60,622 bases of DNA from Pseudomonadota bacterium (GTDB taxonomy: Bacteria; Pseudomonadota; Gammaproteobacteria; Steroidobacterales; Steroidobacteraceae), in the NCBI GenBank assembly GCA_021785405.1, contig JAJYFF010000009.1, forward strand, positions 1 through 60,622. Direction: 5' to 3'. The notes beneath the pieces are model-generated. The model was given only the letters and a program-made list of their open reading frames with translations. It was not told the origin of the DNA and ran no database searches. Shown piece after piece: positions 46,600 through 55,618 of this stretch. Each line of letters begins with the position of its first letter. Within the stretch, counting starts at the first letter, position 1. The position numbers and the translations under genes were made by a program.

Positions 46600-48710
46600 G
46601 CCTGCCAGGCCGCGTCGATCAGGTACGCCTGGATCGCATCCGCCTGGCGTCGGTTCAGCACGTCGTCCCAGCGCGCCATCCCGAGCGGCCGTAGCGCGCC
46701 GTCCAGGACGATCCGATCGAAGCTGTCGAGCGTCGCGCCGGAGACCCGGCGCAAGTCCGGCAGCACCCCCTGCCCGAACACGTGGCAGCGCGCGCAATAA
46801 CGATCGTAGAGCACCGAGCCTTCGTGAATCTGCGCGGCGGTGCCCCGATGCGGCGGCGGTCGCGGGAACGGCACGCGCGGGAGCGGCGCCGGCATCGGCA
46901 CGGCGCCGCCGTCGAGCTTGAACGCGAGGATCCGTCCGGCATTCCCGAACCGCCGCGCCGCGCTGTCGCGCGGGAACGGATCGGCGAGGGTGCCGCCGCC
47001 ATATCCGGCCATCACCGCGACGTATTGCACGCCGTGCACGCGATAGGTCATCGGGGCGGCGATGATCGAGTGGCCGGTCTCGATTCGGCGCAACAGGCGC
47101 CCGGTATCCGCCGCATAGAAATCCAACTCGCCGGCAACGTCGCCGCGCACGACGAGACCACCCGCGGTCGCGAGCGCACCCCCATCCCACAGATCGCTCC
47201 CGGGGGCGCTCCACACCCAGCGCCCCGTCAGCGGATCGATCGCGCGGAGCACGCCACGCTCGATCGCGGGGCGGCCGGCCCGCTGCTCGAGTCGCGCCAG
47301 CGAGGGCAGGGGACCGAACAGTCCGCGCATCGCCGCCGGGTCGTAATCCTTCGGCAAGATGCCGGCGACCTCGAAGCTTCCCTGGATCAGACCCGCGGGC
47401 CGATGCGCGGTGCGAACGTAGACCATCGGCGCATCGATCACCGGGACGTACACCCGCCGGGTCGCCGGATCGTAGGCCAGCGCCTGCCAGCTGTGCGCGC
47501 CGGTCATTCCCGGGAACACGAGCTTCGGACCCGTCGCGTAATCGGCGTCGGGGTTGCGCAGTGGCCGCCCGGTCTTCGGGTCGACACCGCGCGCCCAGTT
47601 CTCGAACGCGAACGGCCGCGCGGACAACAAGCGGCCGCTCCGGCGATCGAGCACGTAGAGAAACCCGTCCTTCGCCGCCTGGATCAGTACGTCGCGCTCA
47701 CGACCGTCGATCGGCAGCCGCGCGAGGACCAGGTCCTGCGTCGCGTCGTAGTCCCAACCGTCCCCCGGCACCTCTTGGTAGTACCAGGCGAGCCGGCCGG
47801 TGTGCGCGTGAATCGCGATGATCGAAGCCGCGTACAGCGCGTCGTCGCGGTGTTCGTCCGCACCGATCACGTACGGCGAGGGGTTCGCGGTCCCGACGTA
47901 GAGGAGACCGAGCTTCGGGTCGTACGCCATCCCGTCCCAGACGGTGCCGCCGCCGCCGTCCTTCCAATCGGTGTGCCGACTCCAGGTGCGCACCGCGGCC
48001 ACGAGATGTGCTTGGTCCTGCGGCCCCCGCGCGGGGTCCCGCGGCACGGTGTAGAAGCGCCAGCGCAACCGGCCGGTGCGCCGATCGAAGGCGGCGACGA
48101 ATCCACGCGCTCCGTGGAAGTCGGCGCCCCCGCTGCCGATCACGACCAGTCGTCCGGCGATCAGCGGTGCGCCGGTGATCGAATACTCGAACGCGGCGCG
48201 GCCGACGACGGGTAACACGTTCGCGGTCCACAGCGGCCGGCCGGTCGCCGCGTCGAGCGCGTGCAGCTTGCCGTCGAGCGAGGCGACGTAGACGATGCCG
48301 TCGGCGACCGCGACGCCCCGATTGACCACGTCGCAACACGCGGACCGTCCCCATTGCCCGTCGACGTGGGGGTCGAACGCCCAGCGCTCGCGCCCGGTCG
48401 CGGCGTCGAGCGCGTAGACCTGGCCCCAGTCGCCGCTGGTGTACATCACCCCGTGCACGACCACCGGCGTCGCCTCGAGGCCGCGCGTGGTCGGGAGCCT
48501 GAACTGCCACGCGAAGCCCACGCGGTCGACGTCGTGCGAGTCGATCGCGGCGAGCCGCGAATAATGAGCCCCCGCGGCGCCGCCGCCGATCGTCGGCCAG
48601 TCGCCGTGTGCCGCGACCGCCGGACCCACGAGGCCCATGAAGCCCATGAGGCCGACGAACCCCGCGAGCACGATCCATCCACCCGCGCACCCGCGCCTCG
48701 TCGCGTTCAT
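46536..48710 (-). CDS. Quinohaemoprotein alcohol dehydrogenase (PQQ + cytochrome c)
   Basis: A 724-residue periplasmic enzyme with a signal peptide, an eight-bladed PQQ propeller containing the vicinal cysteines WGRSACCDVVNRGV, the catalytic Asp in PGDGWDYDATQDL and Trp-docking repeats such as VYALDAATGRERWAFD, and a C-terminal haem c domain with CARCHVFGQG. Length fits type II alcohol dehydrogenases. It would oxidise an alcohol produced by the monooxygenases. Its 3' end overlaps the convergent hydrolase by 64 nt; its start overlaps the small ORF upstream. Confidence 0.9.
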   Translation of the reverse strand: MNATRRGCAGGWIVLAGFVGLMGFMGLVGPAVAAHGDWPTIGGGAAGAHYSRLAAIDSHDVDRVGFAWQFRLPTTRGLEATPVVVHGVMYTSGDWGQVYALDAATGRERWAFDPHVDGQWGRSACCDVVNRGVAVADGIVYVASLDGKLHALDAATGRPLWTANVLPVVGRAAFEYSITGAPLIAGRLVVIGSGGADFHGARGFVAAFDRRTGRLRWRFYTVPRDPARGPQDQAHLVAAVRTWSRHTDWKDGGGGTVWDGMAYDPKLGLLYVGTANPSPYVIGADEHRDDALYAASIIAIHAHTGRLAWYYQEVPGDGWDYDATQDLVLARLPIDGRERDVLIQAAKDGFLYVLDRRSGRLLSARPFAFENWARGVDPKTGRPLRNPDADYATGPKLVFPGMTGAHSWQALAYDPATRRVYVPVIDAPMVYVRTAHRPAGLIQGSFEVAGILPKDYDPAAMRGLFGPLPSLARLEQRAGRPAIERGVLRAIDPLTGRWVWSAPGSDLWDGGALATAGGLVVRGDVAGELDFYAADTGRLLRRIETGHSIIAAPMTYRVHGVQYVAVMAGYGGGTLADPFPRDSAARRFGNAGRILAFKLDGGAVPMPAPLPRVPFPRPPPHRGTAAQIHEGSVLYDRYCARCHVFGQGVLPDLRRVSGATLDSFDRIVLDGALRPLGMARWDDVLNRRQADAIQAYLIDAAWQAYDAERAESPQARRNGTRKSK

Positions 48711-48907
48711 GATCCACTCCCGGCCGTCGGGTCGGTGAGATCTTGCGCCGCCGCCGCGATCAACTGCTGCAAACGATCGGCGTCGGCGATCTCGACGATC
48801 GCGAGCAATGCGAAGCGCGCGAGCAGGAGCGGCGCCCGCGCTTCGCCGACCGCGGTCATCGCCCGGCACAGCGCCGTATACACCGCATCGAGTTCGTCGG
48901 CGTTCAT
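48707..48907 (-). CDS. Small DUF2783-like protein
   Basis: A 66-residue protein, ELDAVYTALCRAMTAV then LLLARFALLAIVEIADADRL. It shares L-x-A-R-x-x-L-L...I-x-D...L spacing with the DUF2783 protein at 39952-40176, and it too directly follows a FAD monooxygenase gene, overlapping both its stop and the next start by four bases. Homology is inferred by eye from short similarity plus context. Confidence 0.6.
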   Translation of the reverse strand: MNADELDAVYTALCRAMTAVGEARAPLLLARFALLAIVEIADADRLQQLIAAAAQDLTDPTAGSGS

Positions 48908-50649
48908 GCGCCGCCCTTGCGTTCGCCCACGCGGTCGAGCACGCGCGCGACCGCGAGTCGTACGTCATTCGCGTGGCACTGCCGCCACCGCGCGAGTACG
49001 TGGCCGTCGGGACGCACCAGGTAGCTCGCCCCGCGGGCCGCATCGTACAGCGCCCAGAGCCGTCCCGTCGCATCGTCCATCCCGGCGCCGATCACCACCG
49101 TGCGCCACCTTATCCCGAGCCCGCGCATCTCGGCGTCGAGCCCGCCGAGATCGGCGGGGAGCGTGCCGTCCGGCGCAAAATGCAGCAACGTGAAATGGCT
49201 GCCGAGCCGCTGCGTCAGGTATCCGTCGTGCCGCACCGGGGCGCGTGCCGACGCGTCGATCGACTGTAGCGGCGCCTCGGCGAGCACGTGCCCGGGCGCG
49301 GGTCCCGCGCGAAAATCGGGCGCGGACGCCACGACCCGGCTGAGCGAGGAATCCGCGTACGCGATCGGCGAGGTCTGGCGCGGATTGATCAGCGAACGCA
49401 CCGCCTCGTGACGAACCGCGAGCCCCAGGACCGCGGTCCGCATCCACTCGAACGCGAACGATGGCGGCGCCATGAACTCCGTACTCTTCGTCCCGTAGCT
49501 CAAGTTCTCCCGCGCGGCCGCGACGCGCTCCTCCGAGTAGGTGTCGAGGAGTCGCTCGGACGCGAGTCCCTGCAGCACCGCCGCGAGTTTCCACGCGAGG
49601 TTGTCGGCATCGTCGATCCCTGAGTTCGCGCCGCGCACGCCGAAGATCGGCACCAGGTGCGCGGCATCGCCGGCGAACAGCACGCGTCCGTGGCGGTAGC
49701 GATCGAGCGTGAGCGCGTTCGCGCGATACAGCGAAATCCAGATCGGCGCCCAGTCCGCGGTTTCGCCGAGCATTGCGAGGAGACTCTCGACCCGCGGGAG
49801 CACGTTGGCCGGTTGCACCGCCGCCTCGGCGTCCTCGTCGGGGCGCAGCTGATAATCGATCCGCCAGACGTCTTGCGGCTGCTTGTGCACGAGCACGGTC
49901 GAGCCGGGATTGCACGGCGGATCGAAGAACGCCAGCCGCTCGGTCGGCCGGTCGCTCGGCATCGCGATATCGACGATCACGTAGCGGCCTTCGTAGCTCG
50001 TCCCGGCGAGTGCGAGCCCGAGCGACTCGCGCACCGCGCTGCGGCCGCCGTCGGCCGCGACCAGCCAGTCGGCCTCGAGCGTGTAATCGCCGAGCGGCGT
50101 CGTCAGCCGCGCACGGACTCCGTCGGCTTGGGATTCGAGCGCGGTGAGCCGGGTCCGCCACCGCAGGTCGATCCGATCCGCGAGTTCGCGCACCCGCTCG
50201 AGCAGGATCTGCTCGATGTGGTACTGCGCGAGATTCAGCATCGGCGGCAGCCGCTGGTTCGCGTCGTTCGGCATCGTGAAGCGCAGCACCTCCCGATCCC
50301 GGTAGAAGCTGCGTCCACCGGTCCACGGCAGTCCGATCGAAAGGAAGCCGGGCAGGGCACCGAGCCGGTCGAGGATCTCGAGGCTGCGCCGGGAGATGCA
50401 GATCGCGCGGCTGCCCGCGCAGACCGAATCGTCGGCCTCGATCAGAACCGAGGAGATGCCTTGCACCGCGAGCCCGATCGCGACGCAGTACCCGACCGGC
50501 CCCGCACCGACGATCGCGACCCGGTGACGCACGCGATCGACGCCGTCGCCGAGCGGCGGCAACACGGCCGGGAACCGCTCGGGCACGAACGGGTAGGGCA
50601 CGAAGTCCCGACCCGTTCGCGCCGATCGCGGCGCGTCTGCGGTCGTCAA
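48904..50649 (-). CDS. FAD-dependent aromatic monooxygenase, second paralogue
   Basis: A 581-residue group A flavoprotein hydroxylase: VAIVGAGPVGYCVAIGLA, DWLVAADGGRSAVRESLGLA and RVLFAGDAAHLVPIFGVRGAN. Clearly related to the protein at 40180-41871 but diverged. The start is TTG at 50649, 4 nt after the aldehyde dehydrogenase stop; no ATG lies ahead of the FAD motif. It belongs to the operon P450-ALDH-monooxygenase-small protein-PQQ dehydrogenase. Substrate unknown. Confidence 0.83.
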   Translation of the reverse strand: MTTADAPRSARTGRDFVPYPFVPERFPAVLPPLGDGVDRVRHRVAIVGAGPVGYCVAIGLAVQGISSVLIEADDSVCAGSRAICISRRSLEILDRLGALPGFLSIGLPWTGGRSFYRDREVLRFTMPNDANQRLPPMLNLAQYHIEQILLERVRELADRIDLRWRTRLTALESQADGVRARLTTPLGDYTLEADWLVAADGGRSAVRESLGLALAGTSYEGRYVIVDIAMPSDRPTERLAFFDPPCNPGSTVLVHKQPQDVWRIDYQLRPDEDAEAAVQPANVLPRVESLLAMLGETADWAPIWISLYRANALTLDRYRHGRVLFAGDAAHLVPIFGVRGANSGIDDADNLAWKLAAVLQGLASERLLDTYSEERVAAARENLSYGTKSTEFMAPPSFAFEWMRTAVLGLAVRHEAVRSLINPRQTSPIAYADSSLSRVVASAPDFRAGPAPGHVLAEAPLQSIDASARAPVRHDGYLTQRLGSHFTLLHFAPDGTLPADLGGLDAEMRGLGIRWRTVVIGAGMDDATGRLWALYDAARGASYLVRPDGHVLARWRQCHANDVRLAVARVLDRVGERKGGA

Positions 50650-50653
50650 CGGC

Positions 50654-52144
50654 CTAGAGCTTCATCCAGGTCGTCTTCAGCTGCACGTACTTGTCGAGCG
50701 CGTGCAGCGACTTGTCGCGACCGAACCCCGACTGCTTGTAGCCACCGAAGGGCACGGTCACGTCGTGCGCATCGGCGGCGTAGCAGTTCACCGACACGCT
50801 GCCCGCGCGGATCGCGCGCGAGACCTTGTGCGCCTTGCTGAGATCCCGCGTCCAGATCGCGCTCGCGAGGCCGTAGGTCGTCTTGTTCGCGATCGCGATC
50901 GCTTCCTCCGGCGTCTTGAAGCTGATCGTCGAGAGCACCGGGCCGAAGATCTCCTCCTGCGCGATCCGCATCGAGTTGTCGACCCGGTCGAACACCGTCG
51001 GCTCGACGTAGAACCCGCCGGAACCTTCGTTCGCGCGTACCCCGCCGAGCCGCAGCTGGGCTCCTTCCTGGCGGCCGATCGAGATGTAGGACAGCACGCG
51101 CTCGAGTTGCGCGGCCTTCGCGATCGGCCCGAGCATCGTGTCCGCCTTCAGCGGATCCGACGGCTTCAGGCTCTTGCCGACCGCGGAGACGATCTCGAGG
51201 ACCTTGTCCTTCACCGACTCCTCGACGATGAGACGCGATCCCGCCGCGCAGATCTGCCCGGTGTTCAGGAAGATCGCGAGCGCGGACTCCTGCGCCGCCT
51301 CCTCGAGATTCGGCGCGTCAGCGAACACGATATTCGGGCTCTTGCCGCCGCACTCGGTCCACACCGGCTTCATGTTCGACTCGGCGGAGTAGCGCAGGAA
51401 CAGCTTCCCGACCTCGGTCGATCCGGTGAAGCCGACCACGTCGATGTCCATGTGCCGGCCGATCGCCTCGCCGACCGCCGGTCCACCGGTGACCACGTTG
51501 AACACGCCGGGCGGAATTCCCGCCTCGAGCGCGAGTTCCGCGATGCGCAGCGCGGACAACGAGGTCTGCTCGTCCGGCTTCAGCACGACGCTGTTCCCGG
51601 TCGCGAGCGCCGGCGGGACCTTCCAGCCGAGGAGCCCCGTCGGCCAGTTCCACGGGAGCACCGCGGCGACGACGCCGACCGGTTCGCGGGTGATCGTCGC
51701 GAACACGCCGCGATCGGTCGGTGCGACCTCGTCGTAGATCTTGTCGATCGCCTCGCCGTACCACTCGAAGCAGTTGATCGCCCACTGCACGCAGTAGCCG
51801 GCCGCGATCGAGATCGGCATGCCCATCGTCATCGAGTCCAGCAGCGCGAGCTCGTCGCGGTGCGACTCGATCAGCTCCGCGAGCTTCTTCAGGTGCTTCT
51901 TCCGATCGCGCGGCGCGAGATTCGCCCAGACGCCGGACTCGAAGCTACGACGCGCGGCGGCCACCGCGCGATCCACGTCCGCGACCGCGCAGTCCGGCAG
52001 CTTCGCGACCACGCGGCCGGTGCTCGGACTGACGACCTCGTACGTCTTGCCGCTCTGCGCGGGCCCGAGCTTGCCGTCGATCAGGACCTGGCTCGGCAAC
52101 TTCAAGGCTTGCGCGCGGGCATGCCAATCGATCTGCGCGTTCAT
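50654..52144 (-). CDS. NAD(P)-dependent aldehyde dehydrogenase
   Basis: A 496-residue aldehyde dehydrogenase, similar to PuuC-type (gamma-glutamyl-gamma-aminobutyraldehyde) and phenylacetaldehyde/betaine-aldehyde enzymes. Motifs: PWNWPTGLLGWKVPPALATG, VVGFTGSTEVGKLF, the general-base Glu in ECGGKSPNIVF and the nucleophile in NTGQICAAGSRL. It overlaps the P450 stop by four bases. It would oxidise the aldehyde formed by the PQQ enzyme; it might also take phenylacetaldehyde from the amine dehydrogenase. Confidence 0.9.
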   Translation of the reverse strand: MNAQIDWHARAQALKLPSQVLIDGKLGPAQSGKTYEVVSPSTGRVVAKLPDCAVADVDRAVAAARRSFESGVWANLAPRDRKKHLKKLAELIESHRDELALLDSMTMGMPISIAAGYCVQWAINCFEWYGEAIDKIYDEVAPTDRGVFATITREPVGVVAAVLPWNWPTGLLGWKVPPALATGNSVVLKPDEQTSLSALRIAELALEAGIPPGVFNVVTGGPAVGEAIGRHMDIDVVGFTGSTEVGKLFLRYSAESNMKPVWTECGGKSPNIVFADAPNLEEAAQESALAIFLNTGQICAAGSRLIVEESVKDKVLEIVSAVGKSLKPSDPLKADTMLGPIAKAAQLERVLSYISIGRQEGAQLRLGGVRANEGSGGFYVEPTVFDRVDNSMRIAQEEIFGPVLSTISFKTPEEAIAIANKTTYGLASAIWTRDLSKAHKVSRAIRAGSVSVNCYAADAHDVTVPFGGYKQSGFGRDKSLHALDKYVQLKTTWMKL

Positions 52145-53508
52145 GATGTCATTCCTCCGTTGATCGTCATCGTTACATCGTTCGAGGCTGCGGCTGCACG
52201 CGAGTTCAACCGGCAGGGTACATGCACGAATCCGCGGAACCGCACTCGGCCGCCGCGAACCGGCGGTCCGCACAACTCGTACCGCGGAAAGCGTTGCAGG
52301 AAGCGGGAGATCGCGACACGGGCTTCGAGCCGCCCGAGCGTGAGCCCGACGCACTGATGCGGCCCGGAGCCGAACGCGAGATGGCGGTTCGGCGTGCGCA
52401 ACAAGTCGAGCCGGTTCGGGTCCGGAAATTTCTGCGGGTCGCGGTTCGCGGCGCCGATGCACAGCCAGATCCGCGTACCCGCGGGCATCTCGACGCCCCC
52501 GAGTTCGGTCGCCGCGGTCGTGATCCGGTTACCCAGCTGATTCGAGCTCTCGAAGCGCAGGAACTCCTCCACCGCGGTGTCGATCGCCTCCGGCCGCTCG
52601 ATCAACAAGGCCCGCGCGTCCGGCCATTCGCACAGCGTCACCAGCGCGTTGCCGATCAGATTCGTCGTCGTCTCGTGACCCGCGTTCAGCAAGAAGATGC
52701 AGTTGTGCAGCAAGTCCTTGGTGCCGAGCCGTTCGCCGTCGTTCTCGCCGAGGATCAACCGGGTCAGCACGTCCGTTTCCGGATCGCCCGGATGGCGGCG
52801 CCGGTCCGCGACCAGGTCTTCGAGGTACGCGAGCATCTCGCGCACCGCGGCGTTGCCGCGCGCCGCCGCCGCCTCGTCGAGCGTCGGCTCGAGTGCGCCG
52901 AGAATCGCGAGCGACCAAGCGCGCAACGGCCCACGATCCTCGCGCGGCACGCGCAGCAGGTTGCCGATGATCTCCACCGGGATCGCGCCCGCGAACTCGT
53001 CGATCAAGTCGATCTCGTCGTGCGCCGCGATCCGCTCGAGCAGGCTCTCGACCAGCGCGATCAGTCCGGGCTCCATCACCGCGACGTGCCGCGGCGTCAG
53101 TGCACCGCCGATCAGACGCCGTAGCTGGGTGTGCACCGGCGGGTCGCGGAACACCAGGCTCGTCGTATGGTGCTCGTAGAGCGGCGAGTCGCCGAACTTC
53201 GGCAGGAACTCGCGCTTCTTGTCGGAACTGAAGGTCTTGGTATCGCGGTAGACGCGGACGAGGTCCTCGTAGCGGGTCAGGAAATAGGAACCGTCGCCGA
53301 ATCGCTTGACCGGATCGTGGATTCGCAGCGCATCGTAGTAGGGGTAGGGATGCGCATGGAAATCGGGCGGCAAATGCAATAGGTCGAACTGCGCAGCGAC
53401 CGCGCGCGCGATTTCCGCCGACCATGCCACACCCGGTTTCACCTCGCCCTCCGTCCGCCCGCCCGCTGGTCGATCCGGTACCGTACTGAGCCCCTGGACA
53501 ATAATCAA
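52141..53508 (-). CDS. Cytochrome P450 (bacterial class I type)
   Basis: A 455-residue soluble P450. The I-helix oxygen motif is LNAGHETTTNLIG, the ExxR region is VEEFLRFES, and the haem loop FGSGPHQCVGLTLGRLEA supplies the cysteine ligand. It would hydroxylate an unactivated carbon or dealkylate a substrate; redox partners (ferredoxin, reductase) are not encoded nearby. First gene of the five-gene operon, divergent from the MFS permease. A C-terminal tail (after PCRL) is unusual and overlaps the next gene. Confidence 0.92.
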   Translation of the reverse strand: MIIVQGLSTVPDRPAGGRTEGEVKPGVAWSAEIARAVAAQFDLLHLPPDFHAHPYPYYDALRIHDPVKRFGDGSYFLTRYEDLVRVYRDTKTFSSDKKREFLPKFGDSPLYEHHTTSLVFRDPPVHTQLRRLIGGALTPRHVAVMEPGLIALVESLLERIAAHDEIDLIDEFAGAIPVEIIGNLLRVPREDRGPLRAWSLAILGALEPTLDEAAAARGNAAVREMLAYLEDLVADRRRHPGDPETDVLTRLILGENDGERLGTKDLLHNCIFLLNAGHETTTNLIGNALVTLCEWPDARALLIERPEAIDTAVEEFLRFESSNQLGNRITTAATELGGVEMPAGTRIWLCIGAANRDPQKFPDPNRLDLLRTPNRHLAFGSGPHQCVGLTLGRLEARVAISRFLQRFPRYELCGPPVRGGRVRFRGFVHVPCRLNSRAAAASNDVTMTINGGMTS

Positions 53509-53636
53509 GCAGGCGTTCCCCGACAGGATTAACGCAGTCTTAAGGCGACCGAACGCCGCGGCGCCGCGGACTTGTCGTAAGGTACGCGCTCGACTCGCGC
53601 GCTGCCGTTGCTCACCATTTCGTGGAATCGAAAATC

Positions 53637-54830
53637 ATGCCCATTCGCGAACTCAATGCGACCTGGCCCCTGCTGCTCGGCATGGGCATCCTGATGCTCG
53701 GTTCCGGCCTGCAGAGTTCACTGCTCGGGGTGCGCGCGACGATCGAAGGGTTCCCGACGACCATCACCGGACTCATCATGTCCTGTTACTACGTCGGCTA
53801 CCTGCTCGGCACGATCGCCACGCCCCGGATGGTGCGGCGGGTCGGGCACATCCGCGCATTCGCGGCGCTCGCGGCGGTCGCCTCCGGCGCCGCGCTCGTG
53901 CACGGGGCGTTCGTCGAGCCGGCGACCTGGGCCGTGATGCGCCTGCTGTCCGGCCTGTGCTTCGCCGGCATCTACGTGGTCGCCGAGAGCTGGCTCAACG
54001 ACCGGGCGAGCCGCGAGACGCGCGGCCGGCTGTTCGCGATCTACATGGCGGTGCTCTACGTGGGACTCGGCGCCGCGCAGTTCCTGCTGGTCCCGTGGAG
54101 CCCCGCGACCACCTTGCCGTTCATGATGGTCTCGCTATTGATCTCCGCATCGATGGTGCCGATCGTGCTGTCCGCCCAGCAAGCCCCCGAGGTCGCACTG
54201 CCGCGGCGGGTACGGTTGCGCGACCTGTACCGCGACGCGCCGCTCGGCGTCGCGGGCGTCACGATCGCCGGGTTGATCTCCTCGATCATCTTCTCGATGG
54301 GAACCGTGTACGCCCGCCTCAGCGGCCTGTCGATCACCCAGGTCGCCGCGTTCATGTCGGTCAGCATCCTCGCGGCGGTCTTGACGCAGTATCCGGTCGG
54401 CCGGCTGTCCGATCGGATGGACCGACGCATCCTGATCGCGATCGTCTGCACGATCGCGACCGCGGTGGCCGCGACGATCGTCGCATTCCCCCGGATCCCC
54501 CATCCTCTGCTGCTCGTGCTGACGGCGCTGTTCAGCGGCTCGGCGCTCACCTTGTACTCGCAATCGGTCTCTCACGTGAACGACAAGCTCGACCCCTCCG
54601 AGATGGTCGCCGCGAGCAGCAAACTCCTGCGGATCAACGGGACCGCGGCGGCGTTCGGGCCGTTGGTGATGGGCGGATTGTTCTCGGCGTTCGGGCCCCG
54701 GGCGTATTTCGCGACCCTCGGCACCCTGACCGCGAGCCTCATGATCTACGACCTGTGGCGCAAGACCAAGGCCGAACCGGTATCGCCGGATCACCGGACG
54801 CGCTTCGTCGAGACGCGCCCGCGGGCCTGA
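53637..54830 (+). CDS. MFS permease (YcaD-like)
   Basis: About 397 residues with 12 hydrophobic segments: ATWPLLLGMGILMLGSGLQ first, the TPRMVRRVGHIRAF loop, RLLSGLCFAGIYVVAESWLNDRASRE, typical of the YcaD group, and QYPVGRLSDRMDRR in the second half. It starts at ATG 53637 or GTG 53622 (neither has a good ribosome site). Divergent from the P450 operon, it could move the substrate or product across the inner membrane. Confidence 0.85.
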   Translation: MPIRELNATWPLLLGMGILMLGSGLQSSLLGVRATIEGFPTTITGLIMSCYYVGYLLGTIATPRMVRRVGHIRAFAALAAVASGAALVHGAFVEPATWAVMRLLSGLCFAGIYVVAESWLNDRASRETRGRLFAIYMAVLYVGLGAAQFLLVPWSPATTLPFMMVSLLISASMVPIVLSAQQAPEVALPRRVRLRDLYRDAPLGVAGVTIAGLISSIIFSMGTVYARLSGLSITQVAAFMSVSILAAVLTQYPVGRLSDRMDRRILIAIVCTIATAVAATIVAFPRIPHPLLLVLTALFSGSALTLYSQSVSHVNDKLDPSEMVAASSKLLRINGTAAAFGPLVMGGLFSAFGPRAYFATLGTLTASLMIYDLWRKTKAEPVSPDHRTRFVETRPRA

Positions 54831-54879
54831 TTCGGAACGGTCTCGAAGCCCGCGAACCGGCGTGCGCACGCCATCATGT

Positions 54880-55085
54880 CAATTCATATCGAGATTAACG
54901 GTATAGGTAATTGTATTTAAAATAGTAATTATCTCTCATCGTGGATGGTTCGATTAATAACCGCAGGATATTCAGGCGGATATGCCAAGAATCTCGACTC
55001 AAAAAGAAATAATTTAAATATCGTTATTTATTATAACTTTATCGTTATATCTTCATGTATAATACCTCTGTATTTACTTTAAATA
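54880..55085. other. AT-rich non-coding island (fills the 54831-55231 gap)
   Basis: The stretch is by far the most AT-rich in the window, with long A/T runs, in otherwise ~70% GC DNA. It contains a direct repeat TATCGTTAT (55019-55027 and 55040-55048, 21 bp apart) and a perfect TATAAT (55058-55063). A 45-codon frame (54945-55082) with a hydrophobic end is present but has no ribosome site. The remainder of the gap to 55231 returns to high GC without visible features. Confidence 0.7.
55019..55063 (+). promoter_or_regulatory. Direct repeat plus -10 hexamer, possible activated promoter
   Basis: Two copies of TATCGTTAT start 21 bp apart (55019 and 55040), two helical turns, and end 9 nt before TATAAT (55058-55063). 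There is no good -35, so an activator bound to the repeats could replace it. The nearest gene downstream is the zinc-ribbon gene at 55232, giving a long leader. Confidence 0.4.
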
Positions 55086-55231
55086 TTTCACTTTAACTCG
55101 GGGCCCAGGGATCGCCCGCTAAAAGAGGCCCGCGCCGATCTCGCGCGCGGCGCCGATCCGGATTGGCAGCCCTGCGCACAGAGCGTAGGCTCGCCTAAAA
55201 TCCGCAACGGAACGGCAACCTCGGGACGCTC

Positions 55232-55546
55232 ATGGCCATCAAGCGAACGCACAAGGGACGGGGTACCCCGGCACGGAAATCCGCAACGACGGCGCCGATT
55301 CGACACGTCGAGATCCTTCGGGTCGCCGAGTTGGTTCAGAACCAGACCTATACCGGTTGGCTCTGCAAGAATCGTAGCTGCGGACGCCTGCTCGCGCTGA
55401 CGCCGGCGTCGCTCGCCGGGGCGGGGTCCGGCGCCGAATTCGGCGATCCGCTGACGGCGATCCACTGTCCGCATTGTGGCGAAGAGGATCTGTATCGCTT
55501 CAGTGCCCGCACCGACATCGTGTACACCACGACCTCGCCCGGATGA
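55232..55546 (+). CDS. Small zinc-ribbon-like protein of unknown function
   Basis: A 104-residue basic protein. Two cysteine pairs, CKNRSC (about 45-50) and CPHC (about 79-82), could form one zinc ribbon; the N-terminus MAIKRTHKGRGTPARKS is lysine/arginine-rich. No membrane segment or signal. Codon use is like the neighbours. The function is unknown; nucleic-acid binding or a regulatory role is plausible from the basic N-terminus and the ribbon. Confidence 0.6.
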   Translation: MAIKRTHKGRGTPARKSATTAPIRHVEILRVAELVQNQTYTGWLCKNRSCGRLLALTPASLAGAGSGAEFGDPLTAIHCPHCGEEDLYRFSARTDIVYTTTSPG

Positions 55547-55599
55547 GCGGCGGCTGAAGGTCGCGTCGGCCGAGCGCTCCGGGTGAGCGCGCCGCCGGT

Positions 55600-55618
55600 A
55601 TCGCTTCAGCGAAGCGAT
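55600..55618. terminator. Hairpin at convergent gene ends
   Basis: ATCGCTTC-AGC-GAAGCGAT, a perfect 8-bp stem with a 3-nt loop, overlaps the stop of the ferritin/VIT1 gene and lies between it and the convergent zinc-ribbon gene. No T-run follows, so it is a weak or RNA-stabilising terminator candidate. Confidence 0.4.

Noticed and set aside
54945-55082. 45-codon frame in the AT island with a hydrophobic C-terminal half, looking like a small membrane peptide
   Set aside because: No ribosome-binding site, and such hydrophobic frames arise by chance in AT-rich DNA. Kept only as part of the island description.
55574-55590. GCGCTC-CGGGT-GAGCGC hairpin before the VIT1-type gene end
   Set aside because: A 6-bp GC stem is frequent by chance here and has no T-run; the longer stem at 55600-55618 is the better candidate.
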